A stretch of DNA of 33,719 bases from Burkholderiales bacterium (lineage in GTDB: Bacteria; Pseudomonadota; Gammaproteobacteria; Burkholderiales; Burkholderiaceae_C): the NCBI GenBank assembly GCA_947377275.1, contig CANCFV010000023.1:1-33719 (forward strand), in the 5' to 3' direction. Under the pieces are notes generated by a model, which was given only the letters and a program-made list of their open reading frames with translations, was not told the origin of the DNA and did no database searches. Below, one piece after another: positions 1-8,615 of this stretch; position 1 is the stretch's first letter, and each line of letters opens with the position of its first letter. The translations under genes were made by a program, and so were the position numbers.

Positions 1-573
1 CGTCGTCAAGATGATGGTCACGCCCGACTGCTGCAGGCGCCGCACCAGCGCCCACATGTCGCGGCGCAGGTTCACGTCCACGCCGGCGGTGGGCTCGTCC
101 AGAAAGAGGATGCGGGGCTCGTGCGACAAGGCCTTGGCGATCATCACCCTGCGCTTCATGCCGCCCGACAAGGTCATGATCTTGCTGTCCTTCTTGTCCC
201 ACAAGGACAGGTCTTTGAGCACCTGCTCGATCAACGCCGGGTTCTTGGCTTTGCCAAACAGGCCACGGCTGAAGCTCACCGTGTTCCAGACCGTCTCGAA
301 AGCGTCGGTCGTCAGCTCTTGCGGCACCAGGCCGATGAGGCTGCGGCTTTGGCGATAGTCTTTGACCGAGTCAAACCCGCCCACGGTGACGCGGCCTGCG
401 CTGGCCGTGACGATGCCGCACACGATGCTGATCAGCGTGGTTTTGCCCGCGCCATTGGGGCCCAGCAAGGCCAGGATCTCGCCCTGGCGGATGTCCAGGT
501 TGACGCCTTTGAGCGCCTCAAAGCCCGATGCATAGGACTTCGAGAGGCCTTGCACCGAAATGATGTTTTGCAT
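1..573 (-). CDS. ABC transporter ATP-binding protein, ABC-2 export type (3' end outside window)
   Basis: Nucleotide-binding subunit of an ABC transporter; it would hydrolyse ATP in the cytoplasm to drive a membrane permease. The visible 191 residues begin [17 protein letters not shown]. They carry Walker A GPNGAGKT (about residues 38-45), a Q-loop in LIGLVPQEL, the signature LSGGMKRR and Walker [13 protein letters not shown]; the H-loop region is just reached at the window edge. The family resembles YadG/NodI/CcmA-type ATPases of ABC-2 exporters (inference from the sequence pattern). The next gene, outside the window, would be expected to encode the ABC-2 permease. The ATG at 571-573 is the first start that gives the normal N-terminus. 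The gene lies 91 bases downstream of parE on the same strand, with a possible terminator between. The substrate cannot be told. Confidence 0.9.
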   Translation of the reverse strand, partial: MQNIISVQGLSKSYASGFEALKGVNLDIRQGEILALLGPNGAGKTTLISIVCGIVTASAGRVTVGGFDSVKDYRQSRSLIGLVPQELTTDAFETVWNTVSFSRGLFGKAKNPALIEQVLKDLSLWDKKDSKIMTLSGGMKRRVMIAKALSHEPRILFLDEPTAGVDVNLRRDMWALVRRLQQSGVTIILTT

Positions 574-630
574 GGGGGCTGACACCGGGTGTCGGCTGCG
601 GCCTCAAGGGCGGGAGCCCAGCATAACAAA

Positions 631-654
631 GCGCCGGCCAGCGTGTGCTGGCGC
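631..654 (-). terminator. Possible terminator downstream of parE
   Basis: Read on the minus strand, a GC-rich hairpin (stem GCCAGC/GCTGGC with loop ACAC, extended imperfectly by GGCGC/GCGCC) is followed by TTTGTTATG. The T-tract is short and interrupted, so termination may be partial. It lies between the parE stop and the ABC ATPase start. Confidence 0.4.
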
Positions 655-664
655 CCACACCGCT

Positions 665-2668
665 TCAGACGTCGATCTCGACCTCGTCGCCGTGCAGCTC
701 CATCAACTCGCGGCGCGAGGCGGCCTCGCCCTTCCCCATGAGCTTGTTGAACGAGGTCTCTGTCAAATCAAAGCCGGGCTCGCCATAGGCCACGGGCAAC
801 AGACGGCGCGTGTCGGGGTTGAGGGTGGTGTCCCACAACTGTCCGGCGTTCATCTCGCCCAAGCCCTTGAAGCGGCTGATGCTCCAGGCGCCTTCACGGC
901 AGCCCTCTTTGCGCAGCTTGTCAAGAATAGCCGTCAACTCGCCTTCGTCCAATGCATACAGCTTGGCGGCGGGCTTTTTGCCACGCGCCGGTGCATCGAC
1001 ACGGAACAGCGGTGGGCGCGCAATGTAGATGTTGCCCGCCTCGATCAGCTTGGGGAAGTGCCTGAAAAACAGCGTCAGCAGCAGCACCTGGATGTGCGAG
1101 CCGTCCACGTCCGCGTCCGACAAGATGCAGACCTTGCCGTAGCGCAGGCCACTCAAGTCAGGCGAATCGTTGGGGCCGTGCGGATCGACGCCAATGGCTA
1201 CCGAGATGTCGTGGATTTCGTTGTTCTTGAACAAGAGGTCGCGCTCGACCTCCCAGGCGTTCAGCACCTTGCCGCGCAAGGGCAAGATGGCCTGCGTCTC
1301 TTTGTTGCGGCCCATCTTGGCGCTGCCACCGGCCGAGTCCCCTTCCACCAAGAAGACCTCGTTGAGGCTGAGGTCGCGGCTTTCGCAGTCGGTCAGCTTG
1401 CCGGGCAAGACGGCCACGCCCGAGCCCTTCTTCTTCTCGACCTTCTGGCCAGCGCGCTGGCGAGCCTGCGCTTGCTTGATCACCAGCTCGGCCAGCTTCT
1501 TGCCAAACTCAACGTGCTGGTTGAGCCAAAGCTCGAGCGCGGGCTTCACGAAGGTGCCCACCAGGCGCACGGCATCGCGGCTGTTCAAACGCTCTTTGGT
1601 CTGCCCCTGGAACTGCGGGTCCAGCACCTTGGCGCTCAACACGAAGCTGGCGCGGCTGAACACGTCATCGGGCATGAGCTTGACGCCCTTGGGCATCAGC
1701 GAGTGCATCTCAATGAAGCCCTTGATGGCGTTGAACAGGCCGTCTTTCAGGCCTGACTCGTGCGTGCCACCGGCGACCGTGGGAATCAGGTTGACGTAGC
1801 TTTCGCGCATGGGCGAGCCTTCTTCGGTGAAGGCCACACACCAAGCCGCGCCCTCGCCTTCGGCAAAGGTCTCGTCTGAGCCAGAGGCGTATTGTTCGCC
1901 CTCGAACAGTGGGATCACCGGCTCGTTGTTGAGCGACTGCGAGAGGTAGTCGCGCAGGCCGCCTTTGTAGAGCCAGGTTTGCACATCGCCGGTTTTTTCG
2001 TGCGTCAACGTGATCGTCACGCCGGGCATCAACACCGCTTTGCTGCGCAGCATGTGCACCAGCTCGCTCTTGGGCAGCTCGGCGCTTTCAAAGTACTTGG
2101 CATCGGGCCAAGCGCGCACGCTGGTGCCGTTCTTGCGGTCGCCGGACGTGGCGGGCCGCACGGTGACAGGCTCGATCACATCGCCACCGCTGAAAGCCAG
2201 TTGCGCCACCTGCTTGTCGCGGCACACGCTCACTTGCAGGCGGGTCGACAAGGCGTTGGTCACGCTCACGCCCACGCCGTGCAGGCCACCCGAGAAGCTG
2301 TAAGCCCCGCCCGAGCCCTTGTCGAACTTGCCACCGGCGTGCAGCCGGGTGAACACGATCTCAACCACGCTCACGCCTTCTTCAGGGTGCAAGCCGAACG
2401 GGATGCCCCGGCCGTCGTCTTCCACGCCAATCGAACCATCGGTGTGCAAGGTGACGGCGATGCGTTTGCCGAATCCGGCCAAGGCCTCGTCGGCCGCGTT
2501 GTCGATCACCTCTTGGATGATGTGCAGGGGGTTGTCGGTCCGGGTGTACATGCCCGGGCGCTGCTTGACGGGCTCCAGGCCCTTGAGGACACGGATCGAG
2601 CCCTCGCCGTAAGCGGCGGTGGGCTGCGTGGAGGAAGCGGAGGCTTTGGCGAGGGGCTTGGTCGACAT
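665..2668 (-). CDS. parE: DNA topoisomerase IV subunit B
   Basis: ATPase subunit of topoisomerase IV, which with ParC decatenates daughter chromosomes. At 667 residues it is a little longer than E. coli ParE (630). The GHKL ATPase domain shows EVIDNAADEALAG (about 53-65, Mg/ATP residues), DDGRGIP (84-90) and GGLHGVGVSVTNALS. The TOPRIM domain shows EGDSAGGSAK (about 443) and DADVDGSH (about 516), and the C-terminal part ends with QLWDTTLNPDTRRLLPVAY. ParE rather than GyrB is inferred from the short length (no GyrB-type insertion) and the ParE-like motifs. The ATG at 2668 gives MSTKPLAKAS; an in-frame upstream ATG at 2746 lies inside the preceding gene and would add 26 unrelated residues. A TAGAAT hexamer lies 8 bases upstream of the start. 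The phosphoesterase gene ends only 20 bases upstream, so read-through from it is possible. Confidence 0.97.
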   Translation of the reverse strand: MSTKPLAKASASSTQPTAAYGEGSIRVLKGLEPVKQRPGMYTRTDNPLHIIQEVIDNAADEALAGFGKRIAVTLHTDGSIGVEDDGRGIPFGLHPEEGVSVVEIVFTRLHAGGKFDKGSGGAYSFSGGLHGVGVSVTNALSTRLQVSVCRDKQVAQLAFSGGDVIEPVTVRPATSGDRKNGTSVRAWPDAKYFESAELPKSELVHMLRSKAVLMPGVTITLTHEKTGDVQTWLYKGGLRDYLSQSLNNEPVIPLFEGEQYASGSDETFAEGEGAAWCVAFTEEGSPMRESYVNLIPTVAGGTHESGLKDGLFNAIKGFIEMHSLMPKGVKLMPDDVFSRASFVLSAKVLDPQFQGQTKERLNSRDAVRLVGTFVKPALELWLNQHVEFGKKLAELVIKQAQARQRAGQKVEKKKGSGVAVLPGKLTDCESRDLSLNEVFLVEGDSAGGSAKMGRNKETQAILPLRGKVLNAWEVERDLLFKNNEIHDISVAIGVDPHGPNDSPDLSGLRYGKVCILSDADVDGSHIQVLLLTLFFRHFPKLIEAGNIYIARPPLFRVDAPARGKKPAAKLYALDEGELTAILDKLRKEGCREGAWSISRFKGLGEMNAGQLWDTTLNPDTRRLLPVAYGEPGFDLTETSFNKLMGKGEAASRRELMELHGDEVEIDV

Positions 2669-2676
2669 GGTGCGCG

Positions 2677-2682
2677 ATTCTA
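2677..2682 (-). promoter_or_regulatory. Candidate -10 element for parE
   Basis: Minus-strand TAGAAT lies 8 bases before the parE ATG, so transcription would start almost at the start codon. No convincing -35 hexamer is visible 15-18 bases upstream, and no Shine-Dalgarno sequence precedes the ATG. Confidence 0.3.
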
Positions 2683-2688
2683 CGAACT

Positions 2689-4053
2689 TCAGGGCGCAGA
2701 AACCGTCGACATGAAGACGTCGGTGATGGGCTGCAAGTTGAGCCACTCGCGCTCGGCCTCGGAGCCGCTGCCTTCGACGACCTGGTGGAAGCGCTTGAAA
2801 TCAGCCTTGAACCGCTCCAATGCGCCCTGTTGCCACAGCACCGTGGCCAGCAAATTGAGGTGGTCGATGCGCTGCGCCGACTCGCCCTGACGCACGCCCG
2901 CGCCCACAAACAAGGTGGGGATGCGATGGGTGCCCAGCACATAGGGGTCGCCCTTGCTGCGATCGGTGCTGCCGTCTTCGTCGAAAGTGACGATCAGCAG
3001 GCTGTTGTTCTGCATGGCCCAGTCGGCGTAGGCACCCAGGTTGCGGCGCAACCAATCGTCGGCCACCCTCGCGCTGTTGCTGTGGGCGTCATGCTGCTCG
3101 TTGGGCACCACGATGCAGACGGTCGGCAGCTGGTCAAAAGGCAAGGGCTGGCCATCGGGGTCGCGCGCGAAGCCTCTGAACGCTTGCTTGAGGATCGGGT
3201 CCAGCGTGGGTTCGAACCCGAGGTTGACACCCACAGGCAGCACGTTCTGCTCCAGATCGCCCAGCAAGCCACGCGGGGTGGTGGGGGCGTTCTGGTCGGT
3301 CCAATTGATGGCGGGGTTGTGCTTGCGGCGGTAGTCGTCGGTGGGCGCGAAGGTGGCGTTGCACGGCACCAGGCGCGAGTCGGTGCCACAGTTCCAAGAG
3401 GGGTAAGGCAAAGACTCCGAAAAACTCAGGAAGGTGCCGCCGCTTTGCACGAGGGCCGCGCCCAAGTTGGGCGACATCAAGGGCAGCCACTCGTTGGGCA
3501 GGTTGTTGTTGGCCACGCCCACTTTGGTCAGCACGCGTTCGGGCAAGGGCTGGCCGTCTTTGGCCCGCAGCGCGAAACCGCCGTAGGGCGAGCGGCTGTC
3601 TTCAAACCACGCAGGCAACACCCCCTGGTGATGGCCAGAAAACAGGTACAGGTAATTGGGCTGGCTGGGGCGGGTGGGCAGATCCGAGTGGTAAGGCGTG
3701 CGGGTGAAATGCGCGTTGGTGAAGCGCATGCCACGGCTGGCCAACTCATTCAGGTAGGACCAATCAGCGCTGGGCGCGTAAACGGGCGCGTTGCGCGCGC
3801 TCAATTGGCTGGCCGTTGCATCGAAAGCCGACAGGTTTTCGAGCACGACGATCACCGTGTGGTCGGGTCGCCAGGTGGACGCAGCGAGGTCGGAGGCAGC
3901 GCCTGAGACAGCTGCGGCGGCCTCAAGGGTGGCTCTTTGCGCCCGCACCCCGCCAGTGGCGGCGAACAAGCCGGCCCCCAGGGCACGGAGCAAGATGCGA
4001 CGGCGCGCACGCTGCGCAGCCGAACGGCGCTCAAGGTGAGGAGGCTTGTTCAT
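2689..4053 (-). CDS. Exported phosphoesterase (acid phosphatase / phospholipase C-like)
   Basis: The 454-residue protein resembles the phosphoesterase family that includes AcpA-type acid phosphatases and bacterial phospholipase C. It begins with an arginine-rich n-region (ERRSAAQRARRR) followed by the hydrophobic ILLRALGAGLFAA, consistent with a Tat or Sec export signal, so a periplasmic or secreted location is likely. Family-like motifs are VIVVLENLSAFD near residue 57, PTRPSQPNYLYLFSG (about 120-134), PNEQHDAHSNS, and TFDEDG (about 353-358) followed by GTHRIPTLFVG; the E, D and H residues fit the family's metal site. The ATG at 4053 is chosen because it places the signal at the N-terminus; an in-frame start at 4209 would add 52 residues ahead of it. 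It is divergent from the PEP-CTERM-like gene (158-base gap) and just upstream of parE. Substrate unknown. Confidence 0.85.
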   Translation of the reverse strand: MNKPPHLERRSAAQRARRRILLRALGAGLFAATGGVRAQRATLEAAAAVSGAASDLAASTWRPDHTVIVVLENLSAFDATASQLSARNAPVYAPSADWSYLNELASRGMRFTNAHFTRTPYHSDLPTRPSQPNYLYLFSGHHQGVLPAWFEDSRSPYGGFALRAKDGQPLPERVLTKVGVANNNLPNEWLPLMSPNLGAALVQSGGTFLSFSESLPYPSWNCGTDSRLVPCNATFAPTDDYRRKHNPAINWTDQNAPTTPRGLLGDLEQNVLPVGVNLGFEPTLDPILKQAFRGFARDPDGQPLPFDQLPTVCIVVPNEQHDAHSNSARVADDWLRRNLGAYADWAMQNNSLLIVTFDEDGSTDRSKGDPYVLGTHRIPTLFVGAGVRQGESAQRIDHLNLLATVLWQQGALERFKADFKRFHQVVEGSGSEAEREWLNLQPITDVFMSTVSAP

Positions 4054-4211
4054 GGCGCATGAGGTTACCGAGAGATCGAAGTGTCGGCCGTGAAAGCGTT
4101 GAATCAAAGGGTAAACGAGCGTTTTTTCCCATGGTGGAAGTGCGGCGATCGCGCTACCCTGGCTCATTGTTACCACGCCCGACGTGGAAACCAAAATAGG
4201 GACTGTCAACC

Positions 4212-4802
4212 ATGCGCAAACGCACCGTCATCGCCTCGTTGCTGGCGTCCACCTTGAGCTCATTGGCCATGGCCAATGCAAGCTACACGGTCGCCACCCC
4301 AAGCCCTGCCCCGTACCAACGCTTCGAAAACAGCGTTGCACCAGGCGCTTTCACTGACACGTTTGACTTCACGTTGACGCAAGCCAGCAGTGGCTACATT
4401 TGGCTGTTTGCCCGGCAAGACGCCTGGTTCGGCTTCGATGCCGTCGAGAACACCAAAAACATCAAGCTGACACTGGTCAACAACAGCACCGAGACCCAGC
4501 AATTTGGCGTGCTTTACCCACAAGCCCGTGAGACGGTGCCGTTTTACGCACCCGGCTTTCTGAGCCTGGCTGTCAGCGGTTTCGACCCCAACCGGTCTTT
4601 GTTCATCGACGGCGACTTTGCACCCGGTCGTTACACGGCCCTGATCGAAGGCATTGCCACGGGCAGCGCCGGCTCCAGCTACATCGCCAAGTTCGCCTTG
4701 ACGCCCACCGTGCCCGAAAACAGCACCTCGCTGCTGATGGCCCTGGGGCTGGCGGGGGTGGTGTTGTCGACCCGCAGACTGAAGGCGTCGGCGTCCGCCT
4801 GA
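4212..4802 (+). CDS. FxDxF-type PEP-CTERM-like exported protein with a degenerate PEN sorting motif
   Basis: The 196-residue protein has a Sec signal (MRKRTVIASLLASTLSSLAMANA) and a C-terminal tripartite sorting tail: the motif VPENST, a hydrophobic helix (LLMALGLAGVVLS) and a basic end (TRRLKASASA). This layout is that of PEP-CTERM proteins, which exosortase processes for the cell surface or extracellular matrix. The second proline of PEP is replaced by Asn. The early segment GAFTDTFDFTL matches the FxDxF pattern of one PEP-CTERM subgroup. The body is beta-rich with no catalytic motif seen, so the role is unknown, perhaps surface or biofilm matrix. A Shine-Dalgarno-like AGGGA precedes the ATG by 9 bases. 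A strong terminator follows at 4837. No exosortase gene lies in the window. Confidence 0.8.
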   Translation: MRKRTVIASLLASTLSSLAMANASYTVATPSPAPYQRFENSVAPGAFTDTFDFTLTQASSGYIWLFARQDAWFGFDAVENTKNIKLTLVNNSTETQQFGVLYPQARETVPFYAPGFLSLAVSGFDPNRSLFIDGDFAPGRYTALIEGIATGSAGSSYIAKFALTPTVPENSTSLLMALGLAGVVLSTRRLKASASA

Positions 4803-4836
4803 TGCCATCGGCCGCTCAACGGCCCGCACCACCAAC

Positions 4837-4861
4837 AAAGCGCCCTGCCCGGGCGCTTTTT
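4837..4861. terminator. Rho-independent terminator between the PEP-CTERM-like gene and fliR
   Basis: Perfect 9-bp stem AAAGCGCCC / GGGCGCTTT with a 5-base loop, followed by further T residues on the plus strand. The A-run on the other arm makes it usable in both directions. It lies between the convergent ends of the PEP-CTERM-like gene (4802) and fliR (4866). Confidence 0.85.
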
Positions 4862-4865
4862 GCTG

Positions 4866-5624
4866 TCAGAAATAGCCCATCATCCGCTCCAGCGCGATGG
4901 TCAGAGGGGTCTGCATCATCGGCAGGGTGAGCCACAGCCCGGTGAAGCCCACGCCCAGGGTGATCGGAAAGCCGATCGAAAAGACGTTCATCTGCGGCGC
5001 AACCCGAGACACCAAGCCCATCACCAAGTTGACCAGCGAGAGCATGGCCATCACGGGCAAGGCAATCCACAAGCCCATCTTGAACAGCTCGGCGCCCCAG
5101 GCCTGTGGCTGGATCACCCGCAAAAAGCCCAAGGGCTCGGGCGCCACAGGGAACACCGTGAAGCTGTGCAGCACCGCACCGGTCAACAAGAGGTGGCCGT
5201 TCATGACCACGAACAGCCAGGCCGCAGCGGTGCCATAGAAGCGGCTGACGGCCGTGATTTGACCGCCACTGACGGGGTCAAAAAAGGCGGCGAAGTTCAG
5301 GCCCATGTGCAGGCCAATCAGCTCGCCCGCGAACTCGACCGCAGCGAACACAACCCGGGCGGCAAAGCCCAAGGTCACGCCGATCAGCAACTGTTGTGCG
5401 ATCACCATCAGCGTTTCGGCGCTGTTCATGCCGATGCCGGGCATCTGGGGCAAGCTGGGCTGGGCGGCCATCACGATCAGCAAGGCCAAGCTGAGCCGCA
5501 CGCGGCGTGGAATGGCCTTCATCGACAGCACCGGGGCCGAAGTGAACAGGCCCAGCACCCGAAAAAAAGGCCACAACCATGGCGCGATCCACGCCAGCAC
5601 CTGGGCCTCAGAGAAGCTGACCAT
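4866..5624 (-). CDS. fliR: Flagellar type III export gate protein FliR
   Basis: Inner-membrane component of the flagellar export gate, assembling with FliP and FliQ into the helical core through which rod, hook and filament subunits pass. The 252 residues begin MVSFSEAQVLAWIAPWLWPF and contain several hydrophobic segments; the family stretches PRRVRLSLALLIVMAA, ELIGLHMGLNFAAFFDPVSG and APQMNVFSIGFPITLGVG are recognisable. Length is normal for the family (about 260). The start directly abuts the fliQ stop codon (5625-5627), which supports translational coupling. It is the last gene of the fliLMNOPQR unit and ends at the shared terminator at 4837-4861. Confidence 0.96.
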   Translation of the reverse strand: MVSFSEAQVLAWIAPWLWPFFRVLGLFTSAPVLSMKAIPRRVRLSLALLIVMAAQPSLPQMPGIGMNSAETLMVIAQQLLIGVTLGFAARVVFAAVEFAGELIGLHMGLNFAAFFDPVSGGQITAVSRFYGTAAAWLFVVMNGHLLLTGAVLHSFTVFPVAPEPLGFLRVIQPQAWGAELFKMGLWIALPVMAMLSLVNLVMGLVSRVAPQMNVFSIGFPITLGVGFTGLWLTLPMMQTPLTIALERMMGYF

Positions 5625-5894
5625 TCAGCCCACCACGCTGGGGATCGATTGCAACACGCGCTGGATGTAGTCCACCAGGGAGCTGATCATCCAAGGGCCG
5701 GCCACGCCCAGGGTGGCGAATGCCGCCAGCAGCTTGGGCACAAACGACAAGGTGGTTTCGTTGATCTGTGTGGCCGCCTGCAAGATGGACACCAGCAAAC
5801 CGACCACCAGCACCACCATCACGATCGGCCCGCACACGGTCAGCAGGGTCAACAAACCGTCGCGGCAAATGGTCAGGACTTGTTGGGAATCCAT
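5625..5894 (-). CDS. fliQ: Flagellar export gate protein FliQ
   Basis: Small 89-residue inner-membrane protein of the FliPQR export gate. It has two transmembrane hairpin helices (about 15-38 and 50-72) and the family segment SILQAATQINETTLSFVPK between them, ending near LQSIPSVVG. Length matches E. coli FliQ (89). It lies 37 bases after fliP and abuts fliR with no gap. Confidence 0.97.
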   Translation of the reverse strand: MDSQQVLTICRDGLLTLLTVCGPIVMVVLVVGLLVSILQAATQINETTLSFVPKLLAAFATLGVAGPWMISSLVDYIQRVLQSIPSVVG

Positions 5895-5931
5895 GGTGGG
5901 CTTTCAGGTGGTTTGGCTCGGTTCAGCCCGG

Positions 5932-6723
5932 TCATTGCACGAAGCTGGCGGCCAACGAGCCCAGCAGCAGGTTCCAGCCATCGGCCATCACGAACAGCAT
6001 CAGCTTGAAGGGCAGCGAGACCATCACGGGCGACAGCATCATCATCCCCAGGCTCATGAGCACGCTGGCCACGATCATGTCGATCACCAGGAAGGGAATG
6101 AAGATGAGGAAGCCGATCTGGAAGGCCGACTTGAGTTCGCTGGTGACAAAGGCCGGCACCAACACGCGAAAGGGCACGGTCTCGGGCTTGACGTCGCCTT
6201 CGAGGCGGGCGAGCTTGGCAAACAGACCCAGGTCAGACTGCCGGGTTTGCTTGAGCATGAAAGAGCGCATCGGGACCTGTCCGCGCTCCAGGGCCTCGTT
6301 GAAGCTGATCTGGTTGGCAGCGAAGGGCTCGTAGGCGTCTTTGTAGACTTTGTCGAGCGTGGGGCCCATCACGAAGAAGGTGAGGAACAGCGACAAGCCC
6401 ACCACCACCTGGTTGGGCGGCGCCGCCTGCGTGCCCAGCGCCTGACGCATCAAGCCCAGCACGATCACGATGCGGGTGAAGCCCGTCATCATCAACAACA
6501 GCGCAGGCAAGAAGCTCAGGGCCGTGAAGAACAACAAGGTTTGCACGGGCACCGAATAGTTGGTGCCGCCCGCGCCCTGCCCCACCAGCAAGGGCAAGTT
6601 GCTGCCCACGTTGGGCGCCACAGACTGCGCCAAGGTGGCACCGGCAAAGAGGCTCAAACCCAAGGCCATCAGCGCGCGAACCCAACGCTGACGAAGCACG
6701 GGCGATGTGGAGAGACCGCTCAT
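5932..6723 (-). CDS. fliP: Flagellar export gate protein FliP
   Basis: Core of the flagellar export gate; five or six copies with FliQ and FliR form the secretion channel. The 263-residue protein has an N-terminal signal-like segment ([20 protein letters not shown]), then transmembrane and family segments [37 protein letters not shown] and, near the C-terminus, [19 protein letters not shown] and [19 protein letters not shown]. The ATG at 6723 overlaps the fliO stop by ATGA, typical of coupled flagellar genes. The reading frame stays open further upstream to 7041, but that extension lies inside fliO and is not FliP-like. Confidence 0.97.
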   Translation of the reverse strand: MSGLSTSPVLRQRWVRALMALGLSLFAGATLAQSVAPNVGSNLPLLVGQGAGGTNYSVPVQTLLFFTALSFLPALLLMMTGFTRIVIVLGLMRQALGTQAAPPNQVVVGLSLFLTFFVMGPTLDKVYKDAYEPFAANQISFNEALERGQVPMRSFMLKQTRQSDLGLFAKLARLEGDVKPETVPFRVLVPAFVTSELKSAFQIGFLIFIPFLVIDMIVASVLMSLGMMMLSPVMVSLPFKLMLFVMADGWNLLLGSLAASFVQ

Positions 6724-7067
6724 GCCGCGTCCTTCATGCCCAGCGAGCGGCGCAAGATCGAGGCGAAGTTGGGCACTTCGCCCGGTGTGGCATCCAATGC
6801 GACGCCTGCAGGCATCGTGTGCAAGGTGTTGATCTGCTGAGCGGTCACGCCCAAGACCAACCAGGTGCGGGCATCGCCAGAGCCCACTTCGACCGTGACC
6901 AGGCGCTGGCCTGGGCCGATGTTGAGCTGGCTCACAGGCTTGATCAGGCTGGCATGGGCGCCCACGCCGCCCGTGGCCAAGCCAGAGCGCTTGAGCAACC
7001 ACAGGGTGATGGGGATCAGGGCCACGATGACCACGAACCACAAAACCGTCAATCCGCTCGATGCCAT
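6720..7067 (-). CDS. fliO: Flagellar biosynthesis protein FliO
   Basis: Small bitopic membrane protein that helps FliP assemble in the export gate. It has 115 residues from the ATG at 7067; one transmembrane helix (about 5-25, [20 protein letters not shown]) is followed by a cytoplasmic domain with [18 protein letters not shown]-like features (here [19 protein letters not shown]), which is the conserved FliO core. A TTG six bases upstream, overlapping the fliN stop (TTGA), is an alternative start that would add two residues. It ends in a 4-base overlap with fliP. FliO is poorly conserved, so position between fliN and fliP is part of the evidence. Confidence 0.92.
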   Translation of the reverse strand: MASSGLTVLWFVVIVALIPITLWLLKRSGLATGGVGAHASLIKPVSQLNIGPGQRLVTVEVGSGDARTWLVLGVTAQQINTLHTMPAGVALDATPGEVPNFASILRRSLGMKDAA

Positions 7068-7069
7068 GC

Positions 7070-7579
7070 TCAACCGCCCTTGCTCAAGCGGCGCATGCGC
7101 TCTGACGGGGTCACGATGTCGGTCAGGCGGATGCCGAAGCGGTCATTGACCACCACGACCTCGCCCTGCGCGATCAGGAAGCCATTGACCAGCACGTCCA
7201 TGGGCTCACCAGCCATCGCGTCCAGCTCCACCACCGAGCCTTGCGCCAGTTGCAGGATGTTCTTGATGGGGATGCGGGTGCGGCCCAGCTCCACCGTCAG
7301 CTGGACGGGGATGTCCAGGATCATGTTGATGTCGTTGCCGGCCGCGTTGCCAGCCTGTGGGGCCGAGGCAAAGTTGGCAAAGGCAGCGGGCGTCATCTGT
7401 GGCGCGGCGTTGGTCACCTCGCTGGCGGAGCCGGCAGAAGAGGTTGCGGCGGCAAAGGCGTCGTCGGTGGCGGCGCCAGTGGTGGTCTGCTGGGCCAGTG
7501 CGGCCTCCCACTCGGCGGCCATGGCATCTTGCTCGGCATTGCCCTCGGCGGGGGGGAATTCGGCTGCGGGGTCAGACAT
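7070..7579 (-). CDS. fliN: Flagellar motor switch protein FliN
   Basis: C-ring subunit that with FliM and FliG sets rotation direction and docks the export ATPase complex. The 169-residue protein has a variable Ala/Thr-rich N-terminal half and a C-terminal SpoA/SURF domain: [46 protein letters not shown]-like [19 protein letters not shown] and [11 protein letters not shown]. The ATG at 7579 is chosen because GGAG sits 7-8 bases upstream; it overlaps the end of fliM by 8 bases. An upstream TTG (7591) is in frame but less likely. It is longer than E. coli FliN (137) because of the N-terminal extension. Confidence 0.96.
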   Translation of the reverse strand: MSDPAAEFPPAEGNAEQDAMAAEWEAALAQQTTTGAATDDAFAAATSSAGSASEVTNAAPQMTPAAFANFASAPQAGNAAGNDINMILDIPVQLTVELGRTRIPIKNILQLAQGSVVELDAMAGEPMDVLVNGFLIAQGEVVVVNDRFGIRLTDIVTPSERMRRLSKGG

Positions 7580-8573
7580 GTTGGTCTCCAAGCCAATTGA
7601 CTTGATTGGCGGTCAGTAACTTGTCGATGCGAAGGGAGTACTTGCCGTTCGAGGTGCCGTAATAGCAATCGAACACAGGCACACCATCGACCTTGGCTTT
7701 GATGATCTGTTCGAGGTCCAGCTCGATGAAGTCGCCCGGCTTGAAAGCCAGCAACTGCTCGACGGTGGCGGGCGCATGGCCCAGCTCGGCCACCAGGTCG
7801 ACTTCGGCCGACTGGATCTGCTGTGTCAGCAACTTGACCCAACGGCGGTCGGGCTCGGCCGAGTCGCCCTGGATGGACGAGAACAGGATGTCGCGGATGG
7901 GCTCCAGCGTGGCGTAAGGAATGCAGATGTGGATGGTGCCGCTGGTGTCCCCGATTTCCAGGGTGAAAGAGCAGCACACCACGATCTCGCTGGGCGTGGC
8001 CACGGTGGCGAATTGGGGCTGCATCTCCGAGCGCTGGTAGTCCAGCTCGACCGGGTAGATGCCTTGCCACGACCTTTTGTACTCGGCGGTGATGACCTCG
8101 ACCAGGCGCAAGATGATGCGTTGCTCGGTGGCCGAAAAATCACGCCCTTCGATGCGGGTGTGGAACTTGCCGGCGCCACCGAACAAGGAGTCGATGACGG
8201 CGAACACCAAGGTGGGGTCGCACACGATCAGGCCAGAGCCGCGCAGCGGCCGCACCGCCATGATGTTGAAGTTCGTGGGGACCACGATTTCGCGCAGGAA
8301 GGCGCTGTACTTTTGCACCTTGATGCCGCCCACCGACACTTCGGGCGACTTGCGAATCAAATTGAACAAGCCGATGCGGATGTTGCGGGCGAAACGCTCG
8401 TTGATGATCTCCATCGTGGGCATGCGCCCCCGAACGATCCGCTCCTGGTTGGCCAGGTTGTAGTCGCGAATGCCCTCCTTGGGGGTGTCGTCCTGCTCCA
8501 ACTTCTGGCTCTCGCCAGTGATGCCTTGCAAGAGGGCATCAACTTCGTCTTGAGAGAGGATTTGTTGGTTCAT
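7572..8573 (-). CDS. fliM: Flagellar motor switch protein FliM
   Basis: C-ring protein that receives phosphorylated CheY and transmits the signal to FliG. The 333 residues start MNQQILSQDEVDALLQGITG, the classic CheY-binding peptide. The middle domain has the signature GGAGKFHTRIEGRDFSATEQ region and the C-terminal SpoA domain is visible as ELGHAPATVEQLLAFKPGDF followed by IELDLEQIIKAKVDGVPVF. Length matches E. coli FliM (334). It follows fliL by 42 bases and overlaps fliN. Confidence 0.98.
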   Translation of the reverse strand: MNQQILSQDEVDALLQGITGESQKLEQDDTPKEGIRDYNLANQERIVRGRMPTMEIINERFARNIRIGLFNLIRKSPEVSVGGIKVQKYSAFLREIVVPTNFNIMAVRPLRGSGLIVCDPTLVFAVIDSLFGGAGKFHTRIEGRDFSATEQRIILRLVEVITAEYKRSWQGIYPVELDYQRSEMQPQFATVATPSEIVVCCSFTLEIGDTSGTIHICIPYATLEPIRDILFSSIQGDSAEPDRRWVKLLTQQIQSAEVDLVAELGHAPATVEQLLAFKPGDFIELDLEQIIKAKVDGVPVFDCYYGTSNGKYSLRIDKLLTANQVNWLGDQHV

Positions 8574-8615
8574 GGCCTGGACTTCTCGGACCGTTGTCGA
8601 AGGGTCAGCAACCGC

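Noticed and set aside
4860-6008. Plus-strand open frame of 382 codons
   Set aside because: It is antisense to fliR and fliQ and is Gln/His/Gly-rich without motifs.
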